Of a stretch of 64,000 nt of DNA, positions 1 to 6,856 are shown one piece after another (position 1 is the stretch's first letter; every line of letters starts with the position of its first letter). A program made the position numbers and the translations under genes. The stretch covers positions 2,976,001-3,040,000 of the forward strand of contig JAHBZQ010000001.1 of assembly GCA_019635355.1 (NCBI GenBank), in the 5' to 3' direction. Source of the DNA: Rhizobacter sp. Lineage in GTDB: Bacteria > Pseudomonadota > Gammaproteobacteria > Burkholderiales > Burkholderiaceae_C. The notes beneath the pieces were generated by a model that had not been told where the DNA came from, did no database searches, and saw nothing but the letters and a program-made list of their open reading frames with translations.

Positions 1-475
1 GGATGTGCCGCGTGCGCTCCAGCGGGTAGTGGCCGAGGCGCGAGCGCTCCAACACGCGGGTGCTGATGTCGGAACCGATCAGTTCCCAGCCGCTGTCGCC
101 AATGACATCGGCCAGCACCATCGCGATGCTGTAGGGCTCTTCGCCGCTGGAGCAGGCGGCACTCCACACCCGCATCGGCGCGCCGCGGCCGCCGTGCGCC
201 TGCGCCAGCGCGCGCAGCAGCTCGAAGTGCTTGGGCTCGCGGAAGAAGTAGGTCTCGTTGGTGGTGAGCAGGTCCACCGCCATCTGCACTTCGCCGGCAT
301 CGCCGCTCTTGAGCAGCTTGAAGTAGTCGGAGAAGCTCTGCAGCTGGCGGGCCTGCAGGCGCTTGGCCAGGCGCCCGCTCACCAGCGCCTTCTTGCCTGG
401 CGAGAGGCTGATGCCCGCCGCATCGAAGATGAAGCGCTGGAAGTGGCCGAACTCGGTGTCGGTGATGACGTGCAT
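1..475 (-). CDS. cheR: Chemotaxis receptor methyltransferase CheR (partial, 3' end off window)
   Basis: CheR uses S-adenosylmethionine to methylate glutamates on chemoreceptors during adaptation. Only the first 158 codons are present; the gene continues past the left edge. Visible are the helical N-terminal domain (about 1-70), the family motif TTNETYFFRE (71-80) and the start of the SAM-binding fold, WSAACSSGEEPYSIAM (104-119) and GSDIST (134-139). The ATG at 475 was chosen because the homologous sequence begins here; the frame stays open upstream into the preceding receptor gene, whose stop is 29 bp away. It is the last visible gene of the chemotaxis operon, so cheD/cheB-type genes are expected further left. 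Identification is firm from the motifs. Confidence 0.95.
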   Translation of the reverse strand, partial: MHVITDTEFGHFQRFIFDAAGISLSPGKKALVSGRLAKRLQARQLQSFSDYFKLLKSGDAGEVQMAVDLLTTNETYFFREPKHFELLRALAQAHGGRGAPMRVWSAACSSGEEPYSIAMVLADVIGDSGWELIGSDISTRVLERSRLGHYPLERTRHI

Positions 476-504
476 GGCGCAGGGCTGGCGGTCGTGCCGG
501 CGGG

Positions 505-2547
505 TCAGTAGCGGGTGAACTGCGTTTCGTCGGGCGGCGTGAGGCTGAAGCCGTTGGCCTTGCCATTGGCGCTGCCGTTCGTGCTGCCGTTCTTGCGCTC
601 GGCCGTGCGCGCCGGCGCCGGGCGGGCCGCACCCTTCGGCCGCGGCTGCGGCCGGGTCGGCGCCGTGCGCGGCGTGGCGGGCTCGCTGCTGCCCAGGCGG
701 AAGAACGACATGGTCTGCTGCAGCTGCTCGGCCTGGCCGCTCATCTCCTCGGCGGTGGCGGCCAGCTCCTCGGAGCTGCTGGCGTTTTGCTGCGTGGTCT
801 GGTTGAGCTGGCTCACGGCCGAGTTGATCTGGGCCACGCCCGAGCTCTGCTCTTCCGACGCCGCGGTGATCTCCTGCACCAGGTCGCTCGTCTTCTTGAT
901 GTTGGGCACCATCTGGTCGAGCAGGCGGCCGGCCTTTTCGGCCAGCTCCACGCTGGAACCCGCGACCGAGCCGATCTCCTGCGCCGCCACCTGGCTGCGC
1001 TCGGCGAGCTTGCGCACCTCGGCGGCCACCACCGCGAAGCCCTTGCCGTGCTCGCCGGCCCGGGCCGCTTCGATGGCGGCATTCAGCGCCAAGAGGTTCG
1101 TCTGGTAGGCGATGTCGTCGATGATGCTGATCTTCTGCGCGATCTGCTTCATCGCGCTCACGGTGGCCTTCACCGCCTCGCCCCCTTCGGCGGCCTCGGC
1201 CGCGGCCTTGGTGGCCATGCCGTCGGTGACCTTGGCGTTGTCGGTGTTCTGCGAGATCGAGGCCGTCATCTGCTCGATCGACGCGCTGGTCTGTTCCACG
1301 CCCGCCGCCTGCTCGCTCGACGCCTGCGACAGCGACTGCGCGGTGGCGCTCACCTCTTCGGCAGCCCCGGCCAGCGCTTCGGCGCCGCCGTTCACCTCGC
1401 CCACCACCTCGGAGAGTTTGTCGACCATCGCGTTCACGTAGCGCTGCAGGTCGGCAAAGGTGCCCTGGTACTCGCCCTCCACCTGGCGCGTGAGGTCGCC
1501 CTCGGCCATCGCACCCATCAGCTCGACCACGTCGCGCACGCTGCGCAGGTTGCTGCGGGCCTGCTCGATGATCTGGTTGATGAAGGCCTTCTTGCCGGGC
1601 AGTTGCGGCATCGGGGCTTCGAAGTTGCCGCGACCGAACTCCGACACCACACCCATCGCGAGCTTCTTCACGCCGATGTGCGCGTTGACCATGTCGTTTA
1701 CGCCCATCGCCATGGTGCGGAAGTCGCCGTCGAAGCGCTGCACGTCGATCACCACGTCGATGTCGCCCTTCTCGTGCTCGCTCGACATGCGGTTCATCTC
1801 GGCGATCAGCCCCTTCAGGTTGCCGCGCACCTTCTCGATGGTGTCGTTGATGAACGCCTTCTTGCCCGGAAGCGGTGCCATCGGCGCCTCGAAGTTGCCA
1901 CGCCCGAACTCCGCGATCACGCCCATCGCGAGCTTCTTCACCGCGATGTGCGCGGCCACCATCTCGTTGACGCCACGTGCCATCACGCGGAAGTCGCCAT
2001 CGAAGCGCTGGGTGTCGATCACCACGTCGATGTCGCCCTTCTCGTGCTCGCTCGACATGTGGTTCATCTCGGCGATCAGCCCCTTCAGGTTGCCGCGCAC
2101 CTTCTCGATGGTGTCGTTGATGAAGGCCTTCTTGCCGGGCAGCGGCGCGAGCGGCGCCTCGAAATTGCCTTTGCCGAACTCGGCCACCACGCCCATCGCG
2201 AGCTTCTTCACCGCGATGTGCGCGTTGACGAGGTCGTTCACGCCCACGGCCATCTCGCGCAGCTCGCCGGCATGGCGATGCGGTTCGATCACCACGTCGA
2301 TGTCGCCACGCGCATGCTCGGCCTGCATGCGCAGCAGGTCTTCACGCAAGGCCTGCACGCTGCGCAGCAGCTTGTTGATCGACTCCGCGCCAGAGCGCAG
2401 CGGCGCCGGCAGGGCATGTGCATCGAGACGCTTCGACAGGTCACCGTCGGCCGCGGCCGCCAGCACCTGGTTGAAGCGTGCGTCGAGCAACTCGGCGTAG
2501 GCCGCTTCCTCCTCGCGGAGGCGGCCCTGGGTCTTGATCTGCAACAT
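505..2547 (-). CDS. Soluble methyl-accepting chemotaxis protein with three tandem HAMP-like units
   Basis: A 680-residue chemoreceptor without a signal peptide or membrane segment, so it should work in the cytoplasm. Residues 1-83 are a helical lead-in. Residues 84-353 are three near-identical 90-residue units, each with the core KKLAMGVVxEFGxGNFEAP; they resemble the HAMP-like modules of poly-HAMP receptors. The signalling hairpin follows (about 380-620), with the tip IDDIAYQTNLLALNAAIEAA. The tail is low-complexity (Arg, Pro, Asn, Gly) and ends DETQFTRY, where F-x-x-Y fits the aromatic spacing of CheR-docking pentapeptides. It lies between receptor 2 and cheR in the operon. Its ligand is unknown. 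An internal stimulus such as redox or metabolic state is an inference from the missing periplasmic domain. Confidence 0.93.
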   Translation of the reverse strand: MLQIKTQGRLREEEAAYAELLDARFNQVLAAAADGDLSKRLDAHALPAPLRSGAESINKLLRSVQALREDLLRMQAEHARGDIDVVIEPHRHAGELREMAVGVNDLVNAHIAVKKLAMGVVAEFGKGNFEAPLAPLPGKKAFINDTIEKVRGNLKGLIAEMNHMSSEHEKGDIDVVIDTQRFDGDFRVMARGVNEMVAAHIAVKKLAMGVIAEFGRGNFEAPMAPLPGKKAFINDTIEKVRGNLKGLIAEMNRMSSEHEKGDIDVVIDVQRFDGDFRTMAMGVNDMVNAHIGVKKLAMGVVSEFGRGNFEAPMPQLPGKKAFINQIIEQARSNLRSVRDVVELMGAMAEGDLTRQVEGEYQGTFADLQRYVNAMVDKLSEVVGEVNGGAEALAGAAEEVSATAQSLSQASSEQAAGVEQTSASIEQMTASISQNTDNAKVTDGMATKAAAEAAEGGEAVKATVSAMKQIAQKISIIDDIAYQTNLLALNAAIEAARAGEHGKGFAVVAAEVRKLAERSQVAAQEIGSVAGSSVELAEKAGRLLDQMVPNIKKTSDLVQEITAASEEQSSGVAQINSAVSQLNQTTQQNASSSEELAATAEEMSGQAEQLQQTMSFFRLGSSEPATPRTAPTRPQPRPKGAARPAPARTAERKNGSTNGSANGKANGFSLTPPDETQFTRY
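1489..2298 (-). repeat. Three tandem 270-bp repeats inside the soluble receptor gene
   Basis: The units are 2298-2029, 2028-1759 and 1758-1489, each coding 90 residues. The first two are almost identical over long stretches of DNA, for example around 1800-1855 and 2070-2125. The third diverges in its last 30 codons, where it joins the signalling domain. The exact 270-bp register fits duplication of a complete protein module. Confidence 0.9.
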
Positions 2548-2564
2548 GGTTTTCTCTCCCTACC

Positions 2565-2604
2565 GTACTGCTGTACTGCTGTACTGCTAACTGCTGAACT
2601 GCTG
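2565..2604. repeat. Five 8-bp tandem repeats between two receptor genes
   Basis: Three copies of gtactgct are followed by two of aactgctg, in the 65-bp gap between receptor 2 and the soluble receptor. They lie about 18 bp upstream of the soluble receptor's start, just before its likely ribosome-binding sequence (ggagag on the minus strand). Copy number could vary by slipped-strand pairing. Confidence 0.85.
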
Positions 2605-2612
2605 AACCACCC

Positions 2613-4553
2613 TCAGAACTTGGCGAAATGGGCTTCGTCGACTTCGGCCATCGCGAGCGCGCTGGCGCCCTTGGGCTCGCGGCTGCGCACCGGCGCCTTC
2701 ACGCGGCGCTGCGCGGGAGCCGCCACCGGCGCGGCCAGCGGCCGGGCCGCAACCCGCACCGCACCCGACGACACCTTGAAGAACGACATCGTCTGCTGCA
2801 GCTGCTCGGCCTGGCCGCTCATCTCTTCGGCGGTGGCGGCCAGCTCCTCGGAGCTGCTGGCGTTGTGCTGCGTGGTCTGGCTCAGCTGGCCGACCGCCGC
2901 GTTGATCTGCGAGACACCCGACGACTGCTCTTCCGAGGCGGCGGTGATCTCCTGCACCAGGTCGCTCGTCTTCTTGATGTTGGGCACCATCTGGTCGAGC
3001 AGGCGGCCGGCCTTCTCGGCCAGTTCCACGCTGGAGCTGGCCACGTCGCCGATCTCCTGCGCGGCGACCTGGCTGCGCTCGGCGAGCTTGCGCACTTCGG
3101 CCGCCACCACCGCGAAGCCCTTGCCGTGCTCGCCCGCCCGTGCCGCTTCGATCGCGGCGTTGAGCGCCAGGAGGTTCGTCTGGTAGGCGATGTCGTCGAT
3201 GATCCCGATCTTCTGCGCGATCTGCTTCATCGCGACCACCGTCGACTTCACCGCCTCGCCGCCCTCGGCCGCTTCGGCCGCGGCCTTGGTGGCCATGCCG
3301 TCGGTGACCTTGGCGTTGTCGGTGTTCTGCGAGATCGAGGCCGTCATCTGCTCGATCGACGCGCTCGTCTCTTCCACCCCCGCCGCCTGCTCGCTGCTGG
3401 CTTGCGACAGCGACTGCGCGGTGGCGCTCACCTCTTCCGACGCCCCGGCCAGCGACTCGGCGCTGCTGTTGACTTCCTGCACCACCTGCGAGAGCTTGCC
3501 CACGGTGTTGTTGACGAACTCCTTCATCTGGCCGAAGGCGCCGTCATAGTCCTTGTCGATGGTCTGCGTGAGGTCGCCTTCCGACATCGCGCCCATCACG
3601 CGCACCACGTCGTCGATGCTCTGGCCGGTGGTCGTCACCAGCTGGTTCAGGCCTTCGCCCATTTCCTTCTGGAAACCTTCCAGGCCGTTCAGGTCGACGC
3701 GCGCATCGAAGTTGCCGCGGTTGGCGGCCTCGACCACCTGGCGCTGGCCGGAGATCACCTGCTGCAGGCGCCCCACCATCTGCTTGACGGCGAAGAGCAT
3801 GCTGCTGTCGTCGCTGGCACGCGTCTCCACCTGCACCGAGAGGTCGCCGTGGGCGACCTGCGTGAGCAGCCGGGCCGCGTAGTCGGGCTCGCCGCCGAGC
3901 TGGCGGGTGATGAGGCGCGTGACGAAGAGGCCGAGGCCGATGGCCAGCAGCACCGAGACCACCACCACCGTGGTGGTGATGAGCTTGGCCTGCGCGAGGG
4001 TCGCCGCACCTTGTTCGTTCGAGGCCTTGGCCTGCGCGCCGAGCTCCTCGACCACGCGGTCCATGATCTTTTCCATGTCGTCGGTGGCCTTGCGGGCCGC
4101 ACCGTTGGACAGCTCCACGCCCTCGTCGATCTTGCCGGCCGCGGCGAGCGCGGCCACCTTGTCCATGTAGCCGAGGTAGACGGGCAGCTGCGCATCCAGC
4201 TCCTTCTGCAGCGCAGCTTCCTTGGCGCTGAGCGTGGTGGCGCGGTACTCCTGGATGGACTTGTTGAACTTGTCCAGGTGGCTCTTGGCCCGGTCGGTGG
4301 TGGACTTCATGTCTTCCACCTTCTTCATCGACAGCAGGCGCACATAGGCCCGCGCATGCGCCGACAGGCGCATCTGCGCCTCGCCGATCTGCTGCAGGCA
4401 CACCACGTTGTTGTCGTAGGTGTAGCCCAGCATGTCACCCAGCACGCTCATGCGGGTGAGGCCGTACACGCCCACCGCCGCGGTCAGCACCGAGCAGACG
4501 AGGAAGGTGATCGACAGCTTGTGTGCCAGTTTGAGACGAGAGAACCAGTTCAT
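2613..4553 (-). CDS. Transmembrane methyl-accepting chemotaxis protein (receptor 2)
   Basis: A 646-residue membrane chemoreceptor. TM1 is about residues 12-32 and TM2 about 192-216, bracketing a helical periplasmic region of about 160 residues that resembles the four-helix-bundle sensor class. HAMP and an extended linker follow, then the MCP hairpin with IDDIAYQTNLLALNAAIEAA. The C-terminus is DEAHFAKF, which has the F-x-x-F docking-like spacing. The start at 4553 (MNWFSRL) was chosen over an upstream in-frame start at 4634 because it gives a normal TM1 position and does not run into cheW, which ends at 4609. The signalling half is nearly identical in DNA to the two other large receptors of this operon. 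The ligand cannot be told from sequence. Confidence 0.94.
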   Translation of the reverse strand: MNWFSRLKLAHKLSITFLVCSVLTAAVGVYGLTRMSVLGDMLGYTYDNNVVCLQQIGEAQMRLSAHARAYVRLLSMKKVEDMKSTTDRAKSHLDKFNKSIQEYRATTLSAKEAALQKELDAQLPVYLGYMDKVAALAAAGKIDEGVELSNGAARKATDDMEKIMDRVVEELGAQAKASNEQGAATLAQAKLITTTVVVVSVLLAIGLGLFVTRLITRQLGGEPDYAARLLTQVAHGDLSVQVETRASDDSSMLFAVKQMVGRLQQVISGQRQVVEAANRGNFDARVDLNGLEGFQKEMGEGLNQLVTTTGQSIDDVVRVMGAMSEGDLTQTIDKDYDGAFGQMKEFVNNTVGKLSQVVQEVNSSAESLAGASEEVSATAQSLSQASSEQAAGVEETSASIEQMTASISQNTDNAKVTDGMATKAAAEAAEGGEAVKSTVVAMKQIAQKIGIIDDIAYQTNLLALNAAIEAARAGEHGKGFAVVAAEVRKLAERSQVAAQEIGDVASSSVELAEKAGRLLDQMVPNIKKTSDLVQEITAASEEQSSGVSQINAAVGQLSQTTQHNASSSEELAATAEEMSGQAEQLQQTMSFFKVSSGAVRVAARPLAAPVAAPAQRRVKAPVRSREPKGASALAMAEVDEAHFAKF

Positions 4554-4608
4554 TTGTGCACTCACTTGAAGGTGTTGGAGTTGGAGCGACCGCCCACCGA
4601 AACCCGGT

Positions 4609-5145
4609 TCAGTCGTTGGGGGTGCCGAGGGCACCGGACATGGCGCTGAGGTCGTTCAACGACAGCACGCGGTCCACGTCGAGCAGGATCACGAACTTGC
4701 CGCGCACCTTGCCCATGCCTTGGATGAAGTCGGTGCGGATGCCCGCGCCGAAGCTCGGGGCCGGCTCGATGGCCGAGGCCTCGATGTCGAGCACTTCGCT
4801 CACCGCGTCGACCACGACGCCGATCACCTGGCGCTCGCCTTGCGCAGCCACTTCCACGATCACGATGCAGGTGCGCTTGGTCACTTCGCCCGTCTTGCGC
4901 CCGAAGCGCGCCTGCAGGTCGACCACCGGCACCACCGCGCCGCGCAGGTTGATCACGCCGCGCACGCAGGCCGGCATCATCGGCACCTCGGTCAGCTCGT
5001 GGTACTCGATGATTTCCTTGATCGCGAGGATGCCGATGGCATAGGCCTCGCCTCCGAGCACGAAGGTCAGGTACTGGCCCGCCTCGGCGGCCTTGCGGGC
5101 CGCGGCGGCCACCGCCTGGGCTTCGACTTCCACCATTGCATTCAT
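4609..5145 (-). CDS. cheW: Chemotaxis coupling protein CheW
   Basis: CheW links receptors to the kinase CheA at the inner face of the membrane. The 178-residue product is one CheW-like SH3-type domain (about 22-165) with the family hallmarks VRGVINLRGAVVPVVDL and FIQGMGKVRGKFVILLDVD. The N-terminus has an alanine-rich extension of about 20 residues. The start at 5145 is preceded by aaggag on the minus strand at good spacing; a second ATG three codons in is possible. It sits between receptors 2 and 3, so a coupling protein is made together with its receptors. CheA has its own CheW-like domain, so the two should pack side by side in arrays. Confidence 0.95.
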   Translation of the reverse strand: MNAMVEVEAQAVAAAARKAAEAGQYLTFVLGGEAYAIGILAIKEIIEYHELTEVPMMPACVRGVINLRGAVVPVVDLQARFGRKTGEVTKRTCIVIVEVAAQGERQVIGVVVDAVSEVLDIEASAIEPAPSFGAGIRTDFIQGMGKVRGKFVILLDVDRVLSLNDLSAMSGALGTPND

Positions 5146-5158
5146 GGTCTGGCTCTCC

Positions 5159-6826
5159 TTAGAACTTCGCGAATTGGGATTCATCGACCGCCACGGCGGC
5201 CATGCCGAGGCCGCCGAGCGCGAGGCCGCGGTCCGAGGCGGACCGGGTCTCACGCGAGGGGCGCGTGGGCTTGCGGCGGGCAGGCGGGGTGGGCGCAGAC
5301 GCGGCCGGCACCCCGTGGCCGGCGAGCTTGAAGAAGGCCATGGTCTGCTGCAGCTGCTCGGCCTGGCTGCTCATCTCTTCGGCGGTGGCCGAGAGTTCTT
5401 CGGAGCTGCTGGCGTTTTGCTGCGTGGTCTGGCTCAGCTGGCCGACCGCTGAATTGATCTGGGCGACACCGGAGCTCTGCTCTTCCGAGGCGGCGGTGAT
5501 CTCCTGCACCAGGTCGCTCGTCTTCTTGATGTTGGGCACCATCTGGTCGAGCAGGCGGCCGGCCTTCTCGGCCAGCTCCACGCTCGACCCGGCCACGTCG
5601 CCGATCTCCTGGGCGGCGACCTGGCTGCGCTCGGCCAGCTTGCGCACTTCGGCCGCCACCACCGCAAAGCCCTTGCCGTGCTCGCCGGCACGGGCCGCCT
5701 CGATCGCGGCGTTGAGCGCCAGGAGGTTCGTCTGGTAGGCGATGTCGTCGATGATCCCGATCTTCTGGGCGATCTGCTTCATCGCGCTCACCGTCGCCTT
5801 CACCGCTTCGCCGCCTTCGCTGGCTTCGGCCGAGGCCTTGGTGGCCATGCCGTCGGTGACCTTGGCGTTGTCGGTGTTCTGCGAGATCGAGGCCGTCATC
5901 TGCTCGATGGAGGCGCTCGTCTCTTCCACCCCCGCCGCCTGCTCGCTGCTCGCTTGCGACAGCGATTGCGCGGTGGCGCTCACCTCTTCGGCGGCCCCTG
6001 CCAGCGCCTCGGCGCTGCTCTTGACTTCATTCACCACGCCCGAGAGCTTGGCGATCATGTTCTGCATCGCGTTGAGGAGCTGGCCGGTCTCGTCGCGGCT
6101 GGTCGACTCGACCGTGACCGACAGGTCGCCTTCGGCCAGGCGGTTGGCCGCATCGACCGCGCGGGCCAGCGGGCGGCTCACGCTGCGGCTGATGGCCCAG
6201 CCGAGCACGATGCCCAGCAGCACACCGCCGCCGATCGCGGCCAGCATCAGCTGGCGGCTGCTGCGGTACAGGGCCTCGGTTTCTTCCGACGCCTTCTTGG
6301 CGCGCGCCTGCTTCTGCGACACCAGCTCGTCGAGCATCTCGTCGAGCCGGTTGGCCTTCTCGCGCACCACCTCCAGCGACTGGCTCAGCGCTTCGTCGCG
6401 GTCGGCCAGCTTGCGCGTGGCGGCCATCGAGAGCGCACGCTGCATCTCGCGCTCGTACTCGGCCGAGAGCGTCGAGAAGGCGGCGAAGATCTCCTTCGCA
6501 CGGTCGGTGACGAAGAGCGGCTTGGCCTTCTCGATCTGCTCCTTCATCGAGACGGTGTTCTTGTTGATCGACTCGAGGTGCTTGTCACGCTCGGCCTGGC
6601 TCGTGGCCAGCAGGTAGTTGGCGCGCGCACGGCCGATGTAGATCAGCTTGACGTTGGCTTCCTGGATGTACGACAGGCCCATCAGCTCGCGGCTGTACAT
6701 GTCTTCGGCCATGTCGTTCATGCGGCCGGTGTTGTTGATGCCGATGGCACCCACCACGGCGCTGATGCTGGCCACGAGCACGAAGCCCGCAATCAGCCGC
6801 ACGCCGATCTTGAGGTTGGAAAACAT
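5159..6826 (-). CDS. Transmembrane methyl-accepting chemotaxis protein (receptor 3)
   Basis: A 555-residue chemoreceptor with the classical layout. TM1 is about residues 10-31, a periplasmic four-helix-bundle sensor about 32-190, TM2 about 191-211 (LMLAAIGGGVLLGIVLGWAI), HAMP about 212-265, then the MCP hairpin. It ends DESQFAKF, matching the aromatic docking-like tail of its two neighbours. The gene is 30 bp downstream of cheA and 13 bp upstream of cheW, so it is in the same transcript. The signalling domain shares long identical DNA stretches with receptors 1 and 2, while the sensory halves differ. This points to different ligands read by one common output. Ligand unknown. Confidence 0.95.
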   Translation of the reverse strand: MFSNLKIGVRLIAGFVLVASISAVVGAIGINNTGRMNDMAEDMYSRELMGLSYIQEANVKLIYIGRARANYLLATSQAERDKHLESINKNTVSMKEQIEKAKPLFVTDRAKEIFAAFSTLSAEYEREMQRALSMAATRKLADRDEALSQSLEVVREKANRLDEMLDELVSQKQARAKKASEETEALYRSSRQLMLAAIGGGVLLGIVLGWAISRSVSRPLARAVDAANRLAEGDLSVTVESTSRDETGQLLNAMQNMIAKLSGVVNEVKSSAEALAGAAEEVSATAQSLSQASSEQAAGVEETSASIEQMTASISQNTDNAKVTDGMATKASAEASEGGEAVKATVSAMKQIAQKIGIIDDIAYQTNLLALNAAIEAARAGEHGKGFAVVAAEVRKLAERSQVAAQEIGDVAGSSVELAEKAGRLLDQMVPNIKKTSDLVQEITAASEEQSSGVAQINSAVGQLSQTTQQNASSSEELSATAEEMSSQAEQLQQTMAFFKLAGHGVPAASAPTPPARRKPTRPSRETRSASDRGLALGGLGMAAVAVDESQFAKF

Positions 6827-6856
6827 CTTGGAACTCCCTGGGGTTGCGAATGACGC

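Noticed and set aside
695..695. Degenerate, inactive GGDEF domain (AGDEF) in the cyclase at 31071-33431
   Set aside because: AGDEF is an accepted active variant, and the neighbouring I-site and the remaining catalytic sequence look intact. The coordinate given here is a placeholder for residue numbering.
787..3186. A long open frame on the plus strand across two receptor genes
   Set aside because: It is rich in His, Arg and Leu and mirrors the real genes on the other strand; stops are rare there because of the GC bias.
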